Source: Brachynemurus nebulosus
Lineage: Eukaryota > Arthropoda > Insecta > Neuroptera > Myrmeleontidae
Assembly: GCA_035578155.1 (NCBI GenBank)
Contig: JAPWDM010000012.1
Coordinates: forward strand, 12,282,501 to 12,346,500
DNA: 64,000 nt
Direction of reading: 5' to 3'
The notes beneath the pieces are model-generated. The model did not search any database and was not told the origin of the DNA. It saw only the letters and a program-made list of their open reading frames with translations. The first letter of the stretch is position 1. Each line of letters opens with the position of its first letter. Shown here one piece after another: positions 1 through 11,834 of the stretch. The position numbers were made by a program, and so were the translations under genes.

Positions 1-988
1 ATCGCTAAACTCAAAGAAATTTTTAATCTTAGAATAAAGAAAAATTGTTTGGAGAGTACTTCAGTAATTCTAATTGCTACTGTGCTACACTTAATATCTA
101 ACTGGATTCAGGTGGAACATACTTCTTTCACTATCAAGGAAATTTTACAGTTATTTCCATAATGAACTCAAAATCGATTATACAAAACCCGTAACTTATA
201 CGTACATAGTAAATGTATTGAAAGTATTTACTGGACCCTACCTTATCAATACGTTTTATTGTAATTGATCGCTCAGAAGGGCGAAAATATGTGAACGAAA
301 TTACACGAACCGATTCACTATAGACAGTAGACACCACCTATAATTAATACTATCAAATCAATTCAATTTTAAAATCACAAAAATTGAACGCAACTTGCTT
401 CAAGTGAATCGAATCGTGTAAATGATGACTTGAAAAATCTATTACCAACTCTCCTATTCAATTAACCCCTGAAAACATTTCTACCGCTACGATGTAACTT
501 ACTGACCTAATTTTGGTTGAAATAATTTTTCCTTATCACACACTTTCAATTAATTTACAAAACAATTTATAAAACCAAAATAAATAATAAATTGTTGGTG
601 AAACCAAAAGTGCTCACCCTGCAAGTCGTTTTAATAAACGTATTACACATTTACACACCTACGATAATATTACGGTAGGTGCGTAATGAACTACTTAAAG
701 GACAGAAAGTATTGAAAGTATAGGTATATAGCAGATTTTTCTTATTCTATTTAATAGTGTTTCGTAATCATAATCACGGAATTCTTATGGTTTTATAATG
801 TCTGTCATTAGTTTTTGACAGTGTCGTATCTTGTTAAAACAATTTAAATATTTTAACACTGAAAAATGAAAAGAGTAATGTAAAAAATCCATCGGGTGCA
901 TGTTGGGTACGCATTGAATCAGGGTTTCGTAGTCAGTGGCTAGAGTTTTTCACAATTTTTAGAATAAAATAGAGAAAATTTAAATATA
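1..988. other. Unassigned A+T-rich DNA
   Basis: No gene or complete element is seen. There is a small palindrome around 658-678 (acctacgataat...ggtaggt). The stretch 918-965 (aatcagggtttcgtag then agtttttcacaatttttag) resembles 21518-21560, so part of it is a dispersed repeat. Confidence 0.5.
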
Positions 989-1406
989 CAGCTGAACTTT
1001 TTTTATGCGGTCCTTTTTTGTGCGATTTTTTTTTATGCGGTTTGTAAAAAACGGCCATTAAAGTGCATAATGTGAATCAAAATCATGAGACAGTAAGAAA
1101 CTTAAACAATTACTATAATAACTTTCTTTGATAAAGATACTATTTAACGGCTTTTAAGCAATTAATCAATACACTGCATAAGAACATAAGTTATTGCATC
1201 GTTTAATTTTGTTACAGATGTATTTTTGAAAATTTTCACATTATGAAATTGAACTAAAATGTTTCTACGTGTAAATTCAGGCTTTATCTTGTTTATAGAA
1301 GCAACTTCTAAGGAAATTTCTAAGTTTTGAGCGTTTTGAGTGATGTTTTTTCGATGAAACTTTTTTTACGCGGTCCCGACCAACCGCACAAAAAATAGTT
1401 CAGCTG
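989..1406. mobile_element. MITE with CAGCTGAACT terminal inverted repeats, TA target site
   Basis: The left end CAGCTGAACTTTTTTTATG and the right end, on the other strand CAGCTGAACTATTTTTTG, are terminal inverted repeats flanked by TA on both sides (987-988, 1407-1408). The motif GCGGTCC lies just inside both ends. TA duplication is typical of the Tc1/mariner superfamily. No transposase is seen, so this is non-autonomous. A lone end of the same family is at 32472-32511. Confidence 0.75.
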
Positions 1407-1408
1407 TA

Positions 1409-1745
1409 TTTGTTAGGTACGGTTTATTATTGGTAGTTGCCTTTGAATTATTGCGGAACTTTAAATTCCCGTGATCTAGCACGAACATGGCGAATTTTCT
1501 TTTATAAATAAATTAATTTATTTGTTTAGTCGTGAATACTTAATGGAGCTCGAAGGAGCAGAAAAATGTAGTGATTTTTGAACGTTAAGTGGTCCATATC
1601 TTACAATCACAAAAAGGGGTGGTGAACAAAATGGATTCCAAAGATCAACCAGCCTGGACTAAAACTATAACATACTAGTTCGTAGCCGAAGTACTTACTT
1701 TCGTGGATAGGCGTGAAGACGATGAACATACATTTCGACGGAGAC
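1409..1745. other. Unassigned DNA, possibly an old coding relic
   Basis: Reading from ATG 1631 gives about 37 codons with one stop. The frame runs towards FRRR at the insertion point of the next MITE and resumes in 2198 onward (RKKVQS). This could be a decayed reading frame split by the MITE, but I recognise no family and it may be chance. Confidence 0.2.
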
Positions 1746-2189
1746 TAGTGATGAGCAAATGCAAGACCAAGACCAAGACTTGGAAGTCTTGGTCTTGGTC
1801 TTGGTCTTGCTAGAGCAGTTTGAGTCTTGGTCTTGGTCTTGGTCTTGCAAAATACAGTCTTGGTATTGGTCTTGCACTTGGTATTGCTAAAGAATCTTGC
1901 ACTTTCTTGCATTTTTTTATTAGCAAATTTTTTCTTTCTAAAATCAGAATTTTCTCTCTTTACGGTATTAATTATACTTTATTAAATAATTTAGCAAGAG
2001 TCTTGCTTTTTTCTTGCTATTGTCTTGGTCTTGCTCACTTGAGTCTTGGTATTGGTCTTGCAGCCATACTTATAGTCTTGGTCTTGGTCTTGCTCTTGGT
2101 ATACATAGTCTTGGTCTTGGTTTTGGTCTTGCAAAAAATGCAAGATCAAGACAAAACTGCAAGACCAAGACTAATTTTGCTCATCACTA
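1746..2189. mobile_element. hAT-type MITE with CAAGAC/GTCTTG hexamer arrays (copy 1)
   Basis: It starts TAGTGATGAGCAAA and ends TTTTGCTCATCACTA, giving terminal inverted repeats. The exact 8-bp sequence ACGGAGAC flanks both sides (1738-1745, 2190-2197). An 8-bp duplication with a TAGTGATG-like TIR is the hallmark of hAT elements. The interior is filled with CAAGAC and its complement GTCTTG in long runs, in inverted arrangement near the left end and again on the right. There is no transposase; frames through it are low-complexity. A second copy is at 9799-10256. Confidence 0.9.
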
Positions 2190-2308
2190 ACGGAGACGTA
2201 AGAAAGTGCAAAGTGGTATTATTTGAGAGGAAAAGATCTCCTCTTTCCAAAAAGCTGCATGAAAGGTTGGTTTTTGTGCGCTAGTCGAGAGCCCACACTC
2301 GTGGAAAG

Positions 2309-2379
2309 AGTTGAGGACTCGAACCTTGGACCATTCAATTAAAAATCCACATCCCTTTTGACTAAGTTATCCGGACTCC
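2309..2379 (-). pseudogene. tRNA-Lys-like pseudogene or SINE head
   Basis: Read on the minus strand, it has an A-box-like stretch (ATAACTTAGTCAAAAGGG), an anticodon-loop-like GATTTTTAATTG, and a perfect Pol III B box GGTTCGAGTCC. The order and spacing follow the tRNA-Lys(UUU) genes at 13848 and 23806, but the stems are degraded and the acceptor does not pair. It is either a dead tRNA-Lys copy or the tRNA-derived head of a SINE. No A-rich tail was found. Confidence 0.6.
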
Positions 2380-2412
2380 AAAGTAACTATTTGCAACCAA
2401 ATAAATAAATAA

Positions 2413-2734
2413 AATAAAGTAAAAAAAATGTTTTTTTTAAGAAAAAGCTTTTATTTAAAAATTGGTTAAAAAAAAATGAAATAACTACTGAGTGAAGTTT
2501 GAAGCAATATGCAACATAATTTATAAAAGCTTGAGGCGTTATCATTAATTATTTCTGTTTTGGATATAAGTGTAGCTATTTTACTTTTCAGTACTTATCA
2601 AACTTAATTAAACACCTCAAGCTTTTATAAATTATGTTGCATATTGCTTCAAACTTCACTCAGTAGTTATTTCATTTTTTTAACCCATTTTTAAATAAAA
2701 GCTTTTTCTTAAAAAACATTTTTTTTACTTTATT
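2413..2734. repeat. Long inverted repeat (hairpin), about 120-bp arms
   Basis: The left arm 2413-2536 and right arm 2615-2734 are near-exact reverse complements (for example aaagcttgagg against cctcaagcttt, and gcaatatgcaacataa against ttatgttgcatattgc). The loop is 78 bp. No terminal duplication is clear because both flanks are A/T runs. It may be a foldback MITE; if transcribed it would form a long hairpin RNA. Confidence 0.9.
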
Positions 2735-3625
2735 TTTTACTCTTTAGTCTGATTGCAATTAATTTAAAAAAAAAAATAACGAAGTAATTTTTTTACCTAT
2801 ATTTTAATCGGTTAATTTACCCTAATCAGACATAACTATGGAAACCAAAAATTGCAATGTAAAATCAATGGACAATATTTGACAATTCGAAATGTCAAAA
2901 TATTTTGGTTTGGGTTAATTTAGGGAAAAACTAATTATACAATATTGCATTGTCATCAAGGTTAGACACGTATGCAAAATTTGAAACCTCTACCTGTCTA
3001 AATTTTGATTCCAAGATTTGATCTAAACCAATATACTAACATAGCAAGTTAAATAAAAGCTTTTAAAAAAGGTCCTAATTAACAATACTTCAAAATCGAA
3101 TTTATTATTGGTGGGTAAGTGGTTATGGTTTTCGTCTTTCAATTCTGTAAAAAAAGACCAAAAATTAATAAAAATAATCTTTTCCGTTTTGAAAACGTAT
3201 TGTTGATTGGACCACAATTTTTAACCTATTATTACAATCTGAATGTGGTCACTGGCGTAATCATAGGCTAGTGAAAAGAGCGTTAAACAGTACCAGAATG
3301 ATTGAATCTATCCTTGTTAGTGTGCGTCTTCCTTTTTCTCTCATCATTGAAACGAAAATATGTATTAAGAAATATTTATATTCAAAAAAATTAAATTTGA
3401 AAAATTCATCAAGATATCGTTTTTTTGAAAAATAAAAGAAAAAAAAAGAAATTTTATTCTAATCGAAATTTGTATACCGGGTGTTTCCCTAAAAATATTG
3501 GGCTGTGACTGTGTTCGGTGAAACATTTACATACCAATTAGACGTATATTTACATGTATTACAGGAAGCAGCTTTCAATTTAACCATCAGAAGCGCGAAT
3601 GAAAGTCTGCATCATCAATTAATAA
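2735..3625. other. Unassigned A+T-rich DNA
   Basis: No gene or clear element. The bases 2826-2845 and 2921-2937 share short inverted similarity around taaccctaa/gggttaattta, possibly the remains of a small inverted-repeat element. Confidence 0.4.
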
Positions 3626-3893
3626 CTATCCCTGTCGCAGCATCCTGCATAACATAGCGAATCTCCGTTTACAAAAGTTAGTTTCTCTTGGAAACTAGTT
3701 GACATAGAATAATAGTTTAAGGACCGCTTTTGTGTGATTTTTTCAACCCGTTTCAATGATGTAAACAAATTGTCGCTAAAATTTTTGAATAAGGAGAAAT
3801 TTTGGCAAGAAGCTAATTTTTTTACGAAAATTACCAAAAAAAACCATGTTCTGGGCATCGAACGTGTTTGGTTGACGAACTCGTCCGAAAGTT

Positions 3894-3952
<59 letters not shown>
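3626..3952 (+). repeat. Dispersed repeat 'CCTGTCGCAG' with (TA)n tail, copy 1
   Basis: It starts CCTGTCGCAGCATCCTGC, then ATAACATAGCGAA, runs about 270 bp and ends in (AC)n(AT)n at 3895-3952. The same order is seen at 5801, 38096/38690, 43781 (minus) and 62169. Each well-kept copy ends in a TA microsatellite, so the tract is part of the element. No coding capacity, TIR or target duplication was found; the class is unknown. Confidence 0.8.
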
Positions 3953-3956
<4 letters not shown>

Positions 3957-4889
3957 CTTGGTGCAGTAATTAAGTGCATTAGGGTGCAGTTACTGAATTT
4001 TTTTTGAAGTGGTCGCTTAATTAGAACCCTATAAAAATAACATTGGATCGTATACTATCCTTGTTATTATCCTTAATAACGAGGATTGATACAATAATAA
4101 ATATGTCTAATATTCTTGAGAGTGGTTGCCTTCATGTGGATTTGGAATTATTTTCCTAAGTTGAGTAGTTACCAAGAAAAAAATTTTTGTAATTTTTTAA
4201 ATTTTTGTAGTTATCTCCCCACTACTCTGTTTTGGCCGCCAAAATTGTAGATATCAGTTACCTACAACTTTACCATACCGGTAATATAGTTATTAAAATA
4301 ATTCACTTCCGGGGCAGATTCACCTATACTTATCATGCTATATCCTTTACATGGGGCCACATATTATTTAACTTCCAAACGTTCCCCAAAAATTGAGGGG
4401 AAAATGGGACTAGCAGTAAATAAGATATCGTCGTGGTTACAGTTATTCTGATTGCGATGAAATTCATCTAGGGGACCACCTAGAAACCAAAATGCACAAT
4501 TTCGAAAAATTTCATCAAAAACAAGCGAATACTTCGAAGTTATGTGATTATTTAGTCGCTCAGAGTTTTTGGCTCACTTTTATAGTAAACTCCCGGTATA
4601 GGTACAATTTCATCAAATTAAATGAATCCCCTTTGAAAAAATTTCCTATTCAACCCGTTCCGTCATATTTTTCTGGTCAACCTATTTTTCGAAAAATAAT
4701 ATAAAAGGTAATTACATGTTTCGGAAAAAAAAAATTTGAAATAATCATATTACTTTTATTAAATTAAATACCTACAACTAAAAATATACACACAACTTTA
4801 TCTCACTCCCACCAATTCGATCAATCTTATTTCATTCTATTTAACGTATTTTATAGTTTTAATAATCATAACTATTGATTGATCGAATG
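3953..4889. other. Unassigned DNA
   Basis: A+T-rich with short poly-A and poly-T runs. No reading frame, tRNA or terminal repeat could be supported. Confidence 0.4.
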
Positions 4890-5455
4890 CAGTGGCGATT
4901 TTCGCGGGTAGACCGGGTAGGTCAGGGGCTACCTTGACCATGTAGACCATGTAATTCAGACAAATATCGACACATTTTTAAGCACTGGAGAAATGGTTAA
5001 GAGCAATTCCTAAACCCTTAGTAGCCTGAAATCATTTCGGCCATTAACTGGAATAACATTTGGTCGTAAAATGTCGTTTTCCGACCATTTGACCAACCAT
5101 GTAATTCAGAAAAAATTCAGACAAATATCGACATTTTTTTAAGCATCAGAGAAATGTTTAAAAGCAATTCTTTAACTTTGAATAAATGTTTTGTAGCCCG
5201 GAATAATTTCCGTGATTTTCTCTAATAGTATTAGGCAGTGTAATATGAAATGTCATTTTCCGACCACTTGGCCGATCATGTAATTCAGACAAATATCGAG
5301 ACTTTTTTACACATTGGAGAAATGTTTGAAAGCAATTCTTTGATTTTAAATATAGGTACCTAATTCTTGTAGCCCGCAATTGTTTCCGTCATTATGTGAA
5401 ATTTTATTGGTCCTGTAATATGAAATGTCGTTTTTCGATCACTTAGTCGAGGAAT
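4890..5455. repeat. hAT-like terminus followed by three degenerate tandem units
   Basis: CAGTGGCGATTTTCGCGGG at 4890 looks like the outer end of a hAT element (CAGTGGCG). It is followed by three direct units beginning near 4947, 5097 and 5276, each with catgtaattcagac, acaaatatcga, a gagaaatg block, gtagcc and atgtcgttttccgacca. Unit length is about 150-180 bp. No opposite terminus was found, so this is a truncated or very decayed element. Confidence 0.55.
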
Positions 5456-5800
5456 AACCATTAGATCTTATCAAAGACAAATGAAACAAATAGCAAAGAC
5501 CCTATTTTTTAAAAAGTCTGGTCAAACTGTCTATTTTGGATATTTGAATCAAAATTTGAGATTTGTCTTTATTTTTCACGTTATTTAGTTTTGTTTTACA
5601 TAATTATTGTCTTATATTTTTTGTGTGCTCTGTATCTTGTGAGGAGGTTCGGTAAGAGAAAATTATCGAAGATCCCAAAGTGGGCTAATCCGTTTCGGGT
5701 ATACACACATAAGGTCTCCTAAGCGGTACGTGATTACCTAAAATGGCTTATAAATGTTGCTAAAAGCTACATTTTGTCCAATTTAAAATTATGTAATAAG
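5456..5800. other. Unassigned DNA
   Basis: Nothing recognisable between the tandem units and the next (TA)n-tailed repeat. Confidence 0.4.
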
Positions 5801-6926
<1,126 letters not shown>

Positions 6927-6934
6927 GAACCCAC

Positions 6935-7338
6935 GAGGGATGTTATGGATATCCGTAACCGTAACCGAAACTATCGGATATCCGAAATAATTACATATCC
7001 GAAACCGAAACCGTATCCGAAAATAAAAGTTTCGGATTTGTTTCGGATAATAACAGGCAACTGCCGCTGGAAAACTGAGTTTAAATCGAAGCAAGTTTTT
7101 GCTGCATATATTTCTCTTAATAGATTTCCGTTGATTCGTTTTTGACGTTCACTTTTTGGGTTAAAGCTTTTCCCTTTTTCTCTAAAAATTATGTTCACTG
7201 AAAGTAACTATCCGTAATCGTAACCGTATGCGAAATTTTTACATATCCGTAACCGAAACTGAAACCGAAAAAATGTTTTTAAATATCCGTATCCGTATCC
7301 GTATCCGTATCCGAAATTTCATATACATAACATCCCTA
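6935..7338. mobile_element. hAT-type MITE with CCGTAA/GGATAC arrays (copy 1)
   Basis: It starts GAGGGATGTTATGGATA and ends TACATAACATCCCTA. Exact 8-bp duplications GAACCCAC flank it at 6927-6934 and 7339-7346. Inside are repeats of ATCCGTAACCG / CGGATAC type in both outer thirds, with a unique middle of about 170 bp. No transposase. The frames that recur here and at 20327-20575 (NRNRNYRISEI) are by-products of the repeat. Confidence 0.9.
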
Positions 7339-7701
7339 GAACCCACTTTAAGATACAGCGAAGCGAACGAAACAGCAATTGAGTATTATAAGATGGAGAT
7401 CTTACTTATATGGGAGGAATTGACAAAATTGGTCACGGAAATGGTACAGAAAAAGCTTTCTTTTTTTACCACTCGTGGCGTTCATTATCCTCGAATATGG
7501 ATGTGAATATAGCGAATATAGTAACATAAAACGGATAAAACAGAATGTAAATACTGTACTTATTCTCAAATGGAAACACGTCGGGACTGGGGACGTGAGT
7601 ATTTCCATTTGAGAATCACCAATGTCGGTTGATGATATTTAATAATAAGGAAATACATAGAAATTACAAATGTATGAAATAAACTCTTATAGTTTAAATT
7701 A

Positions 7702-8512
7702 GGCTGCGGTTACATTGGATACGAATTCGTACGAAAATTGATTCGTACGAGCTCGTACGAAATTCATTCGTACGACTGTGTGGTTACATTGGATACGGAA
7801 TCGTAATACGAATTCGTATTTAAATTTAAATTGAAAACCGTTAGTACATATTGCATGATATCAAACAATGGATCCAATTACCAAATCTTATTTATTAGAA
7901 TCACCGTTTTCAAAATTTCTAATTATAGAAAACAAACAATTCTGTGTAAACAATTATTTATTATTCATGTAGAGCAAAAAAAGCTGAGTTCTGGAATTAC
8001 TTTGAGGAAATTTTTCAAGACAAACAGAAATTTTTAGAATATTTGAACATGTCGCAAGTCACATTCAATTACATTTTAAAATCTACTGAATTTCAGCTTC
8101 AATATTTAGTTAATTAATTTTTCATTACATATGCTTAAAATGTTTTTGTTAGGTTAGGTTAGCTTTATTATATTGTAATACATTTAGTTAAAAAATTATC
8201 TAAACATTTCCTCTGCCACCTTATTCCACAATTTTTTATTTAACTTTTATGATAATATTTATGCTTTTGATCTCTTGAAGACCGCCTTTGTTCAACTTCT
8301 ATATCCATTGCATTTTTTTCGTACGAATTCGCATCAAAAAACAAAATATTTTGGTCGTATCAAAAAGTCGTACGAGCTCGTACGAAAGAGTCGTAAGCAG
8401 TGTAACCACGCATATCTAAATGTATGCATTTGTTTAATTCGTATTAACTCGGATAAGTTCGTACGAATGAATTTTCCAGTGTAATGAATTCGTATCCAGT
8501 GTAACCGCTACC
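7702..8512. mobile_element. PIF/Harbinger-like deletion derivative
   Basis: Terminal inverted repeats: left GGCTGCGGTTACATTGG, right on the other strand GGTAGCGGTTACACTGG. A TTA target duplication lies at 7699-7701 and 8513-8515. TTA/TAA targets and GG-starting TIRs are typical of PIF/Harbinger. Subterminal repeats of tcgtacga occur at both ends. A transposase-like scrap at 7950-8117 supports the class. Confidence 0.8.
7950..8117 (+). pseudogene. Harbinger-type transposase fragment
   Basis: The frame ends FLEYLNMSQVTFNYILKS before a stop at 8115-8117. The pattern F-x2-Y-x-x-MS-x3-F-x2-(I/L)L is like the N-terminal region of HARBI1/Harbinger transposases, where an FRMS...TF-x-LL block precedes the catalytic domain. 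Nothing of the DDE domain is left. It lies inside the element at 7702-8512, whose TTA duplication points to the same superfamily. Confidence 0.55.
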
Positions 8513-8775
8513 TTACTTTATACGGCGGATATCCACTGGTACTGACTCCGATTTTACATGGTGACGTCAGCGAATTATATAATAGACAATATAGATGATG
8601 CAACGCAAAATAAAAATTGTTAAGTTTATTTTAAAACCGATCGAAAAACCCACTTTATAACTGAGTTGAACATTGAAAAGGATTCCAGAAGATTCTATTC
8701 AAAAGCTAACAAAGATAATATAGAAGCTCGCGTTTCCATTTGAGAATGTTCCATTTGAGAATAAGTACTATATCG

Positions 8776-9098
8776 CATTCGTATCGTACGAACACGAGTG
8801 CCATCTTTGATTTAGACACTTTTTTGAATACATTGAGTTTCGTCTCCTTGTCTAATCTCCATAGAAATGATTCAAACCATTCTTTTATCGATTTTAGAGA
8901 AATGTTGGGAATGTTATGACGAAAAATGTGACGAAGCCAGAGAAGCAAAACAGTTATTAATTAATAAATAAGAATAATTGAAGTGACACTAAATTTGCTT
9001 ACTTAGGATAAAAGAAATTATTTTTTCAATTAACTTTAGAGATAGCTTTTTTCCATTTAAATTTTACATACTTTTTAAGTAAATATTAATATAAAAAC
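8776..9098. other. Unassigned DNA
   Basis: No supported gene or element. Confidence 0.4.
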
Positions 9099-9233
9099 AC
9101 TGATTTGAGTCTGTTTTGATCGTTGACTTCGCTGCACTTTTATTAGAATTATTAAAATTATTAATGTTACTTCTATTTCTAATACAAGTGCAGCGAAACC
9201 CTATGTCAAGTGACTGCATTCGCCTAAATCAGT
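9099..9233. repeat. Small palindromic element
   Basis: ACTGATTT at 9099 pairs with AAATCAGT ending 9233, and TTCGCTGCACTTTTATTAGAA-like sequence (9129-9150) pairs with ttctaatacaagtgcagcgaa (9177-9197). The intervening arm sequences differ, so the hairpin is imperfect. It abuts the Tc1-like element that begins at 9241. Confidence 0.65.
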
Positions 9234-9398
9234 ATTTATAGTCTGTCACACAAGAGCGTCTGCTGGACTGTTTCAAGAGAAAACTATTAGGAAGCGCCAC
9301 GACTGTACCATTCCTTGAATGGTAGGATAGACTACTACGATTTGTGCTCGAGACGCCAGTATCACTTTGTATTGCGATAAGAACACAACATTTCTAAA

Positions 9399-10353
9399 AT
9401 GAGTGCGTCATATGCTAAATGTTTCGAGGCAATGTTCTTTACTCACAGTAAAGGACCTAAAATGACTTATAAAGCTGCTGCTAAATATATGCACAAGTCA
9501 GAAGACTTTGTATGGAAGTGGGTGTTGCGATATAATGGTTAGAAAAACGTGAAAGATTTTCCCGAGAAAGAAAAAACGCGAGGACCTTCTGGAAAAGAAG
9601 ATAAAACCATTTCCAAGTTATTTCAATGAAAGCCTTTTTTGACACTATGACAAAGACAAAAGTCATTAGCTAAAAGGGAAGTTAACACAAGTATGATGGC
9701 TCTAAATAGGCGATTAAACGAAGCAAATATTTCTTGGCGTAGTACGATGCTGAAATCTTCAATTAAATCTGCGCATGTCAAAAAGTGACGCTTGTGGGTA
9801 GTGATGAGCAAATGCAAGATCAAGACCAAGACTTGGCAGCCTTGGTCTTGGTCTTGGTCTTGTTTTTGCATTAAGAATCTTGGTCTTGGTCTTGCTAGAG
9901 CAGTTTGAGTCTTGATCTTGGTCTTGGTCTTGCAAAATGCAGTCTTGGTCTTGGTATTGCTAAAAAATCTTGCACTTTCTTGCATTTTTTTATAAGCGAA
10001 TTTTTTTCCTCTAAAATTAGAATTTTCTTTCTTTGCGGTATTAATTATACTTTCAAACTATTTAAATAGTTTAGCAAGAGTCTTGCTTTTGTCTTGGTCT
10101 TGCTCACTTGAGTCTTAATTGGTATTGGTCTTGCAAACATACTTATAGTCTTGGTCTTGGTCTTGTTCTTGGTATACATAGTTTTGGTCTTGGTCTTGGT
10201 CTTGCATTTTTTGAAGACCAAGACTGCAAGACCAAGACTAATTTTACTCATCACTACTTGTGGGCTATGCAATATTTGAATCGTGATTGGAGTAATGTAA
10301 TTTTTACTGACGAAACGTGTTCTTACACATGGGTTTCATCCAAATATACTTAG
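9399..10353 (+). pseudogene. Tc1-like transposase pseudogene interrupted by a hAT MITE
   Basis: The first frame from ATG 9399 gives KGPKMTYKAAAKYMHKS and FVWKWVLRY, a helix-turn-helix DNA-binding region, then a stop at 9540-9542. The same frame goes on with KNVKDFPEKEKTRGPS and KEDKTISKLF, like the linker of Tc1 transposases. A later frame reads LNRRLNEANISWRS. After the MITE the frame resumes as MQYLNRDWSNVIFTDE, which contains the second catalytic Asp block of the DDE/D domain (FTDE). Several stops, the 458-bp insertion and the missing C-terminus make it non-functional. Confidence 0.8.
9799..10256. mobile_element. hAT-type MITE with CAAGAC/GTCTTG hexamer arrays (copy 2)
   Basis: Same termini as 1746-2189 (TAGTGATGAGCAAATGC, and TTTTACTCATCACTA at the right). 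Exact 8-bp duplications CTTGTGGG at 9791-9798 and 10257-10264. It is inserted in the Tc1-like transposase pseudogene, so it is younger than that element. The interior again is mostly CAAGAC/GTCTTG. Confidence 0.92.
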
Positions 10354-10739
10354 TCTTTTATTAAAACAGGTGTGCCACCATAGTCGAGCTGTCTAGCGGT
10401 CGTTACCGCAACAAATGCGAAAAGTCTTATCAAAAGTGTTCCAAAACAGTGCCCACGAATTCTAGACAAAAATAAAGTCTGGACAGCTTACTAAGTAAAT
10501 GCGTAATAGTGCTTTTAGTGTACTTTAAATCGATTTACTCATTTCTGAAAAATAATAATTTTTCTTTTAAATATGCAGAACACGCTCTTGTGTGATTCCT
10601 ACCTGCTTACTAATCCCGATGACCCAACTCCTGATAAAATTTGAAGAAATCTCCTGAAAAATCATCAACTAATGCAATTCATTATTAAATTTAACAATAC
10701 TTTTTGGCAAAAATTTAAACAAAAAATTCGGGGGACAGG

Positions 10740-11435
10740 TCTACCCACACTGTCAACTTCCCATTGGGTGTCCTTAAAGACTAGAGACTACTGTACATAA
10801 ATAATTCTTTTTCCATTTCGGGCAACTTCTTCCCTAGGCCCCCGATAGAGGCTTTGCCCCTTGCACCATACCGGGGGCTTCGCCTTCTGTACCTAAGGGC
10901 GGGGGCTCCACCCTTATCAAACAAATGATAACATCATTTGTTCTCAAGATATGCGAGACAAAATATATTTTGGCAAAAACTAATTTTTCAAGTTTCTTAT
11001 TTTGTTTTTGTTTTTTTGTAAGTTTTGTAATAAAATACTGGCGTTTTTAACATCAAGGAAGGTTCTTAGGCTATTATATAATAATGTTATGGTAAAAAAT
11101 CCATATAATCTATGTTATCTTAATAAAGTTAATTCTGTTTTTTTACCACAAAAAACAAACCGCTAATCCGAATTTGCTGAAGACTTTTTCCGGTCTTCAT
11201 TTTTTGATTACGCATCTAATGAAATCAGTCCGAAGTTGATATCATCATTTGTTCTCAAGATATGCGAGACGAAAAAAATTCACGAACGAACGAACGAACT
11301 AACGAACGCACGCACAGACATCATGCTAAAAACGATGGATTCGGATTCTAGTGACCTTGAAACCTGGAGATATGTTAAAATTAGCGATTCGTAAAATCGG
11401 ACCCATTACAATAACTTCCTGTGGGAAGTTAAAAA
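10740..11435. repeat. Unclassified repeat, LINE-3'-like or DNA-element relic
   Basis: It contains a GC-rich patch (10872-10917, ccgggggcttcgcc and gcgggggctccaccc), a duplicated 26-base block (atcatttgttctcaag...gcgagac, at 10934 and 11246), a (CGAA)n tract at 11282-11300 and a terminal-looking hairpin AACTTCCTGTGGGAAGTT at 11412-11429. AACTTCCCA near 10750 mirrors that end. Such tails are common in insect interspersed repeats, but I cannot place the family. Confidence 0.5.
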
Positions 11436-11689
11436 TTCTTATTTGTTCCTGGGGCCCGTAACTTATCTTGCTGTCCCTGAGTATAGCACTAAAAGGTGAT
11501 GACACTTTAAGATATCTATGAAGCAAAATTATGAATTCAAACTTCAAAATTAAAATTTTTTTTTATTCATATATTGTGAGAGGTTTTGTTTGAAAAGTCT
11601 GATTTGATATTTTGAAAACTATACAAACTTGAAAACTATGGTAATAATATGCTAAGCAACCATTAGCGTCAGTGTTTCTTTTCTAACCG

Positions 11690-11830
11690 TCAAGAATACC
11701 GAATAACTTTTGCCGAATATTCGGCTATTCGCTCAGGCTGCTGGTCGAATATTCGATATTCGGCAAACATCGAAATAAGATATTAATTACAAGCCGAATA
11801 TAAACCACCCGATATATAAACCATTTCTTG
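11690..11830. repeat. CGAATATTCGG motif array fragment
   Basis: The motif gaatattcg and variants recur six or so times (gccgaatattcggctattcg, tcgaatattcgatattcgg, gccgaatat). This resembles the motif arrays of the hAT-type MITEs in this window, but no TIR or 8-bp duplication was found. Likely a fragment. Confidence 0.45.
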
Positions 11831-11834
11831 TAAA

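Larger units (their letters stand above)
7556..8768. mobile_element. Inverted-repeat element ending GTACTTATTCTCAAATGG, carrying the Harbinger-like element
   Basis: GTACTTATTCTCAAATGG at 7556 is matched by ccatttgagaataagtac at 8751-8768. The motif ttccatttgagaat also recurs at 7601 and 8735, the first forming a small hairpin 7562-7616. The Harbinger-like element 7702-8512 lies inside, so this would be an older host element. The boundary has no clear target duplication. Confidence 0.5.
9241..10599 (+). mobile_element. Tc1/mariner-like element, broken and internally deleted
   Basis: The left end carries CACACAAGAGCGT near 9247, and the right end carries its complement acgctcttgtgtg at 10582-10594. 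TA flanks both ends (9239-9240, 10600-10601). A decayed Tc1-type transposase lies inside (9399-10353). Without the MITE at 9799-10256 and its duplicated target the element is only about 0.9 kb, so the C-terminal catalytic part is missing. Confidence 0.75.

Noticed and set aside
1820..2284. 154-codon plus-strand frame of LGLGLVLV type
   Set aside because: Low-complexity product of the GTCTTG array in the MITE at 1746-2189.
9623..9985. 120-codon minus-strand frame rich in KTKTK/QDQDQ
   Set aside because: It is a translation of the CAAGAC hexamer array and continues into a dead Tc1-like transposase on the opposite strand.
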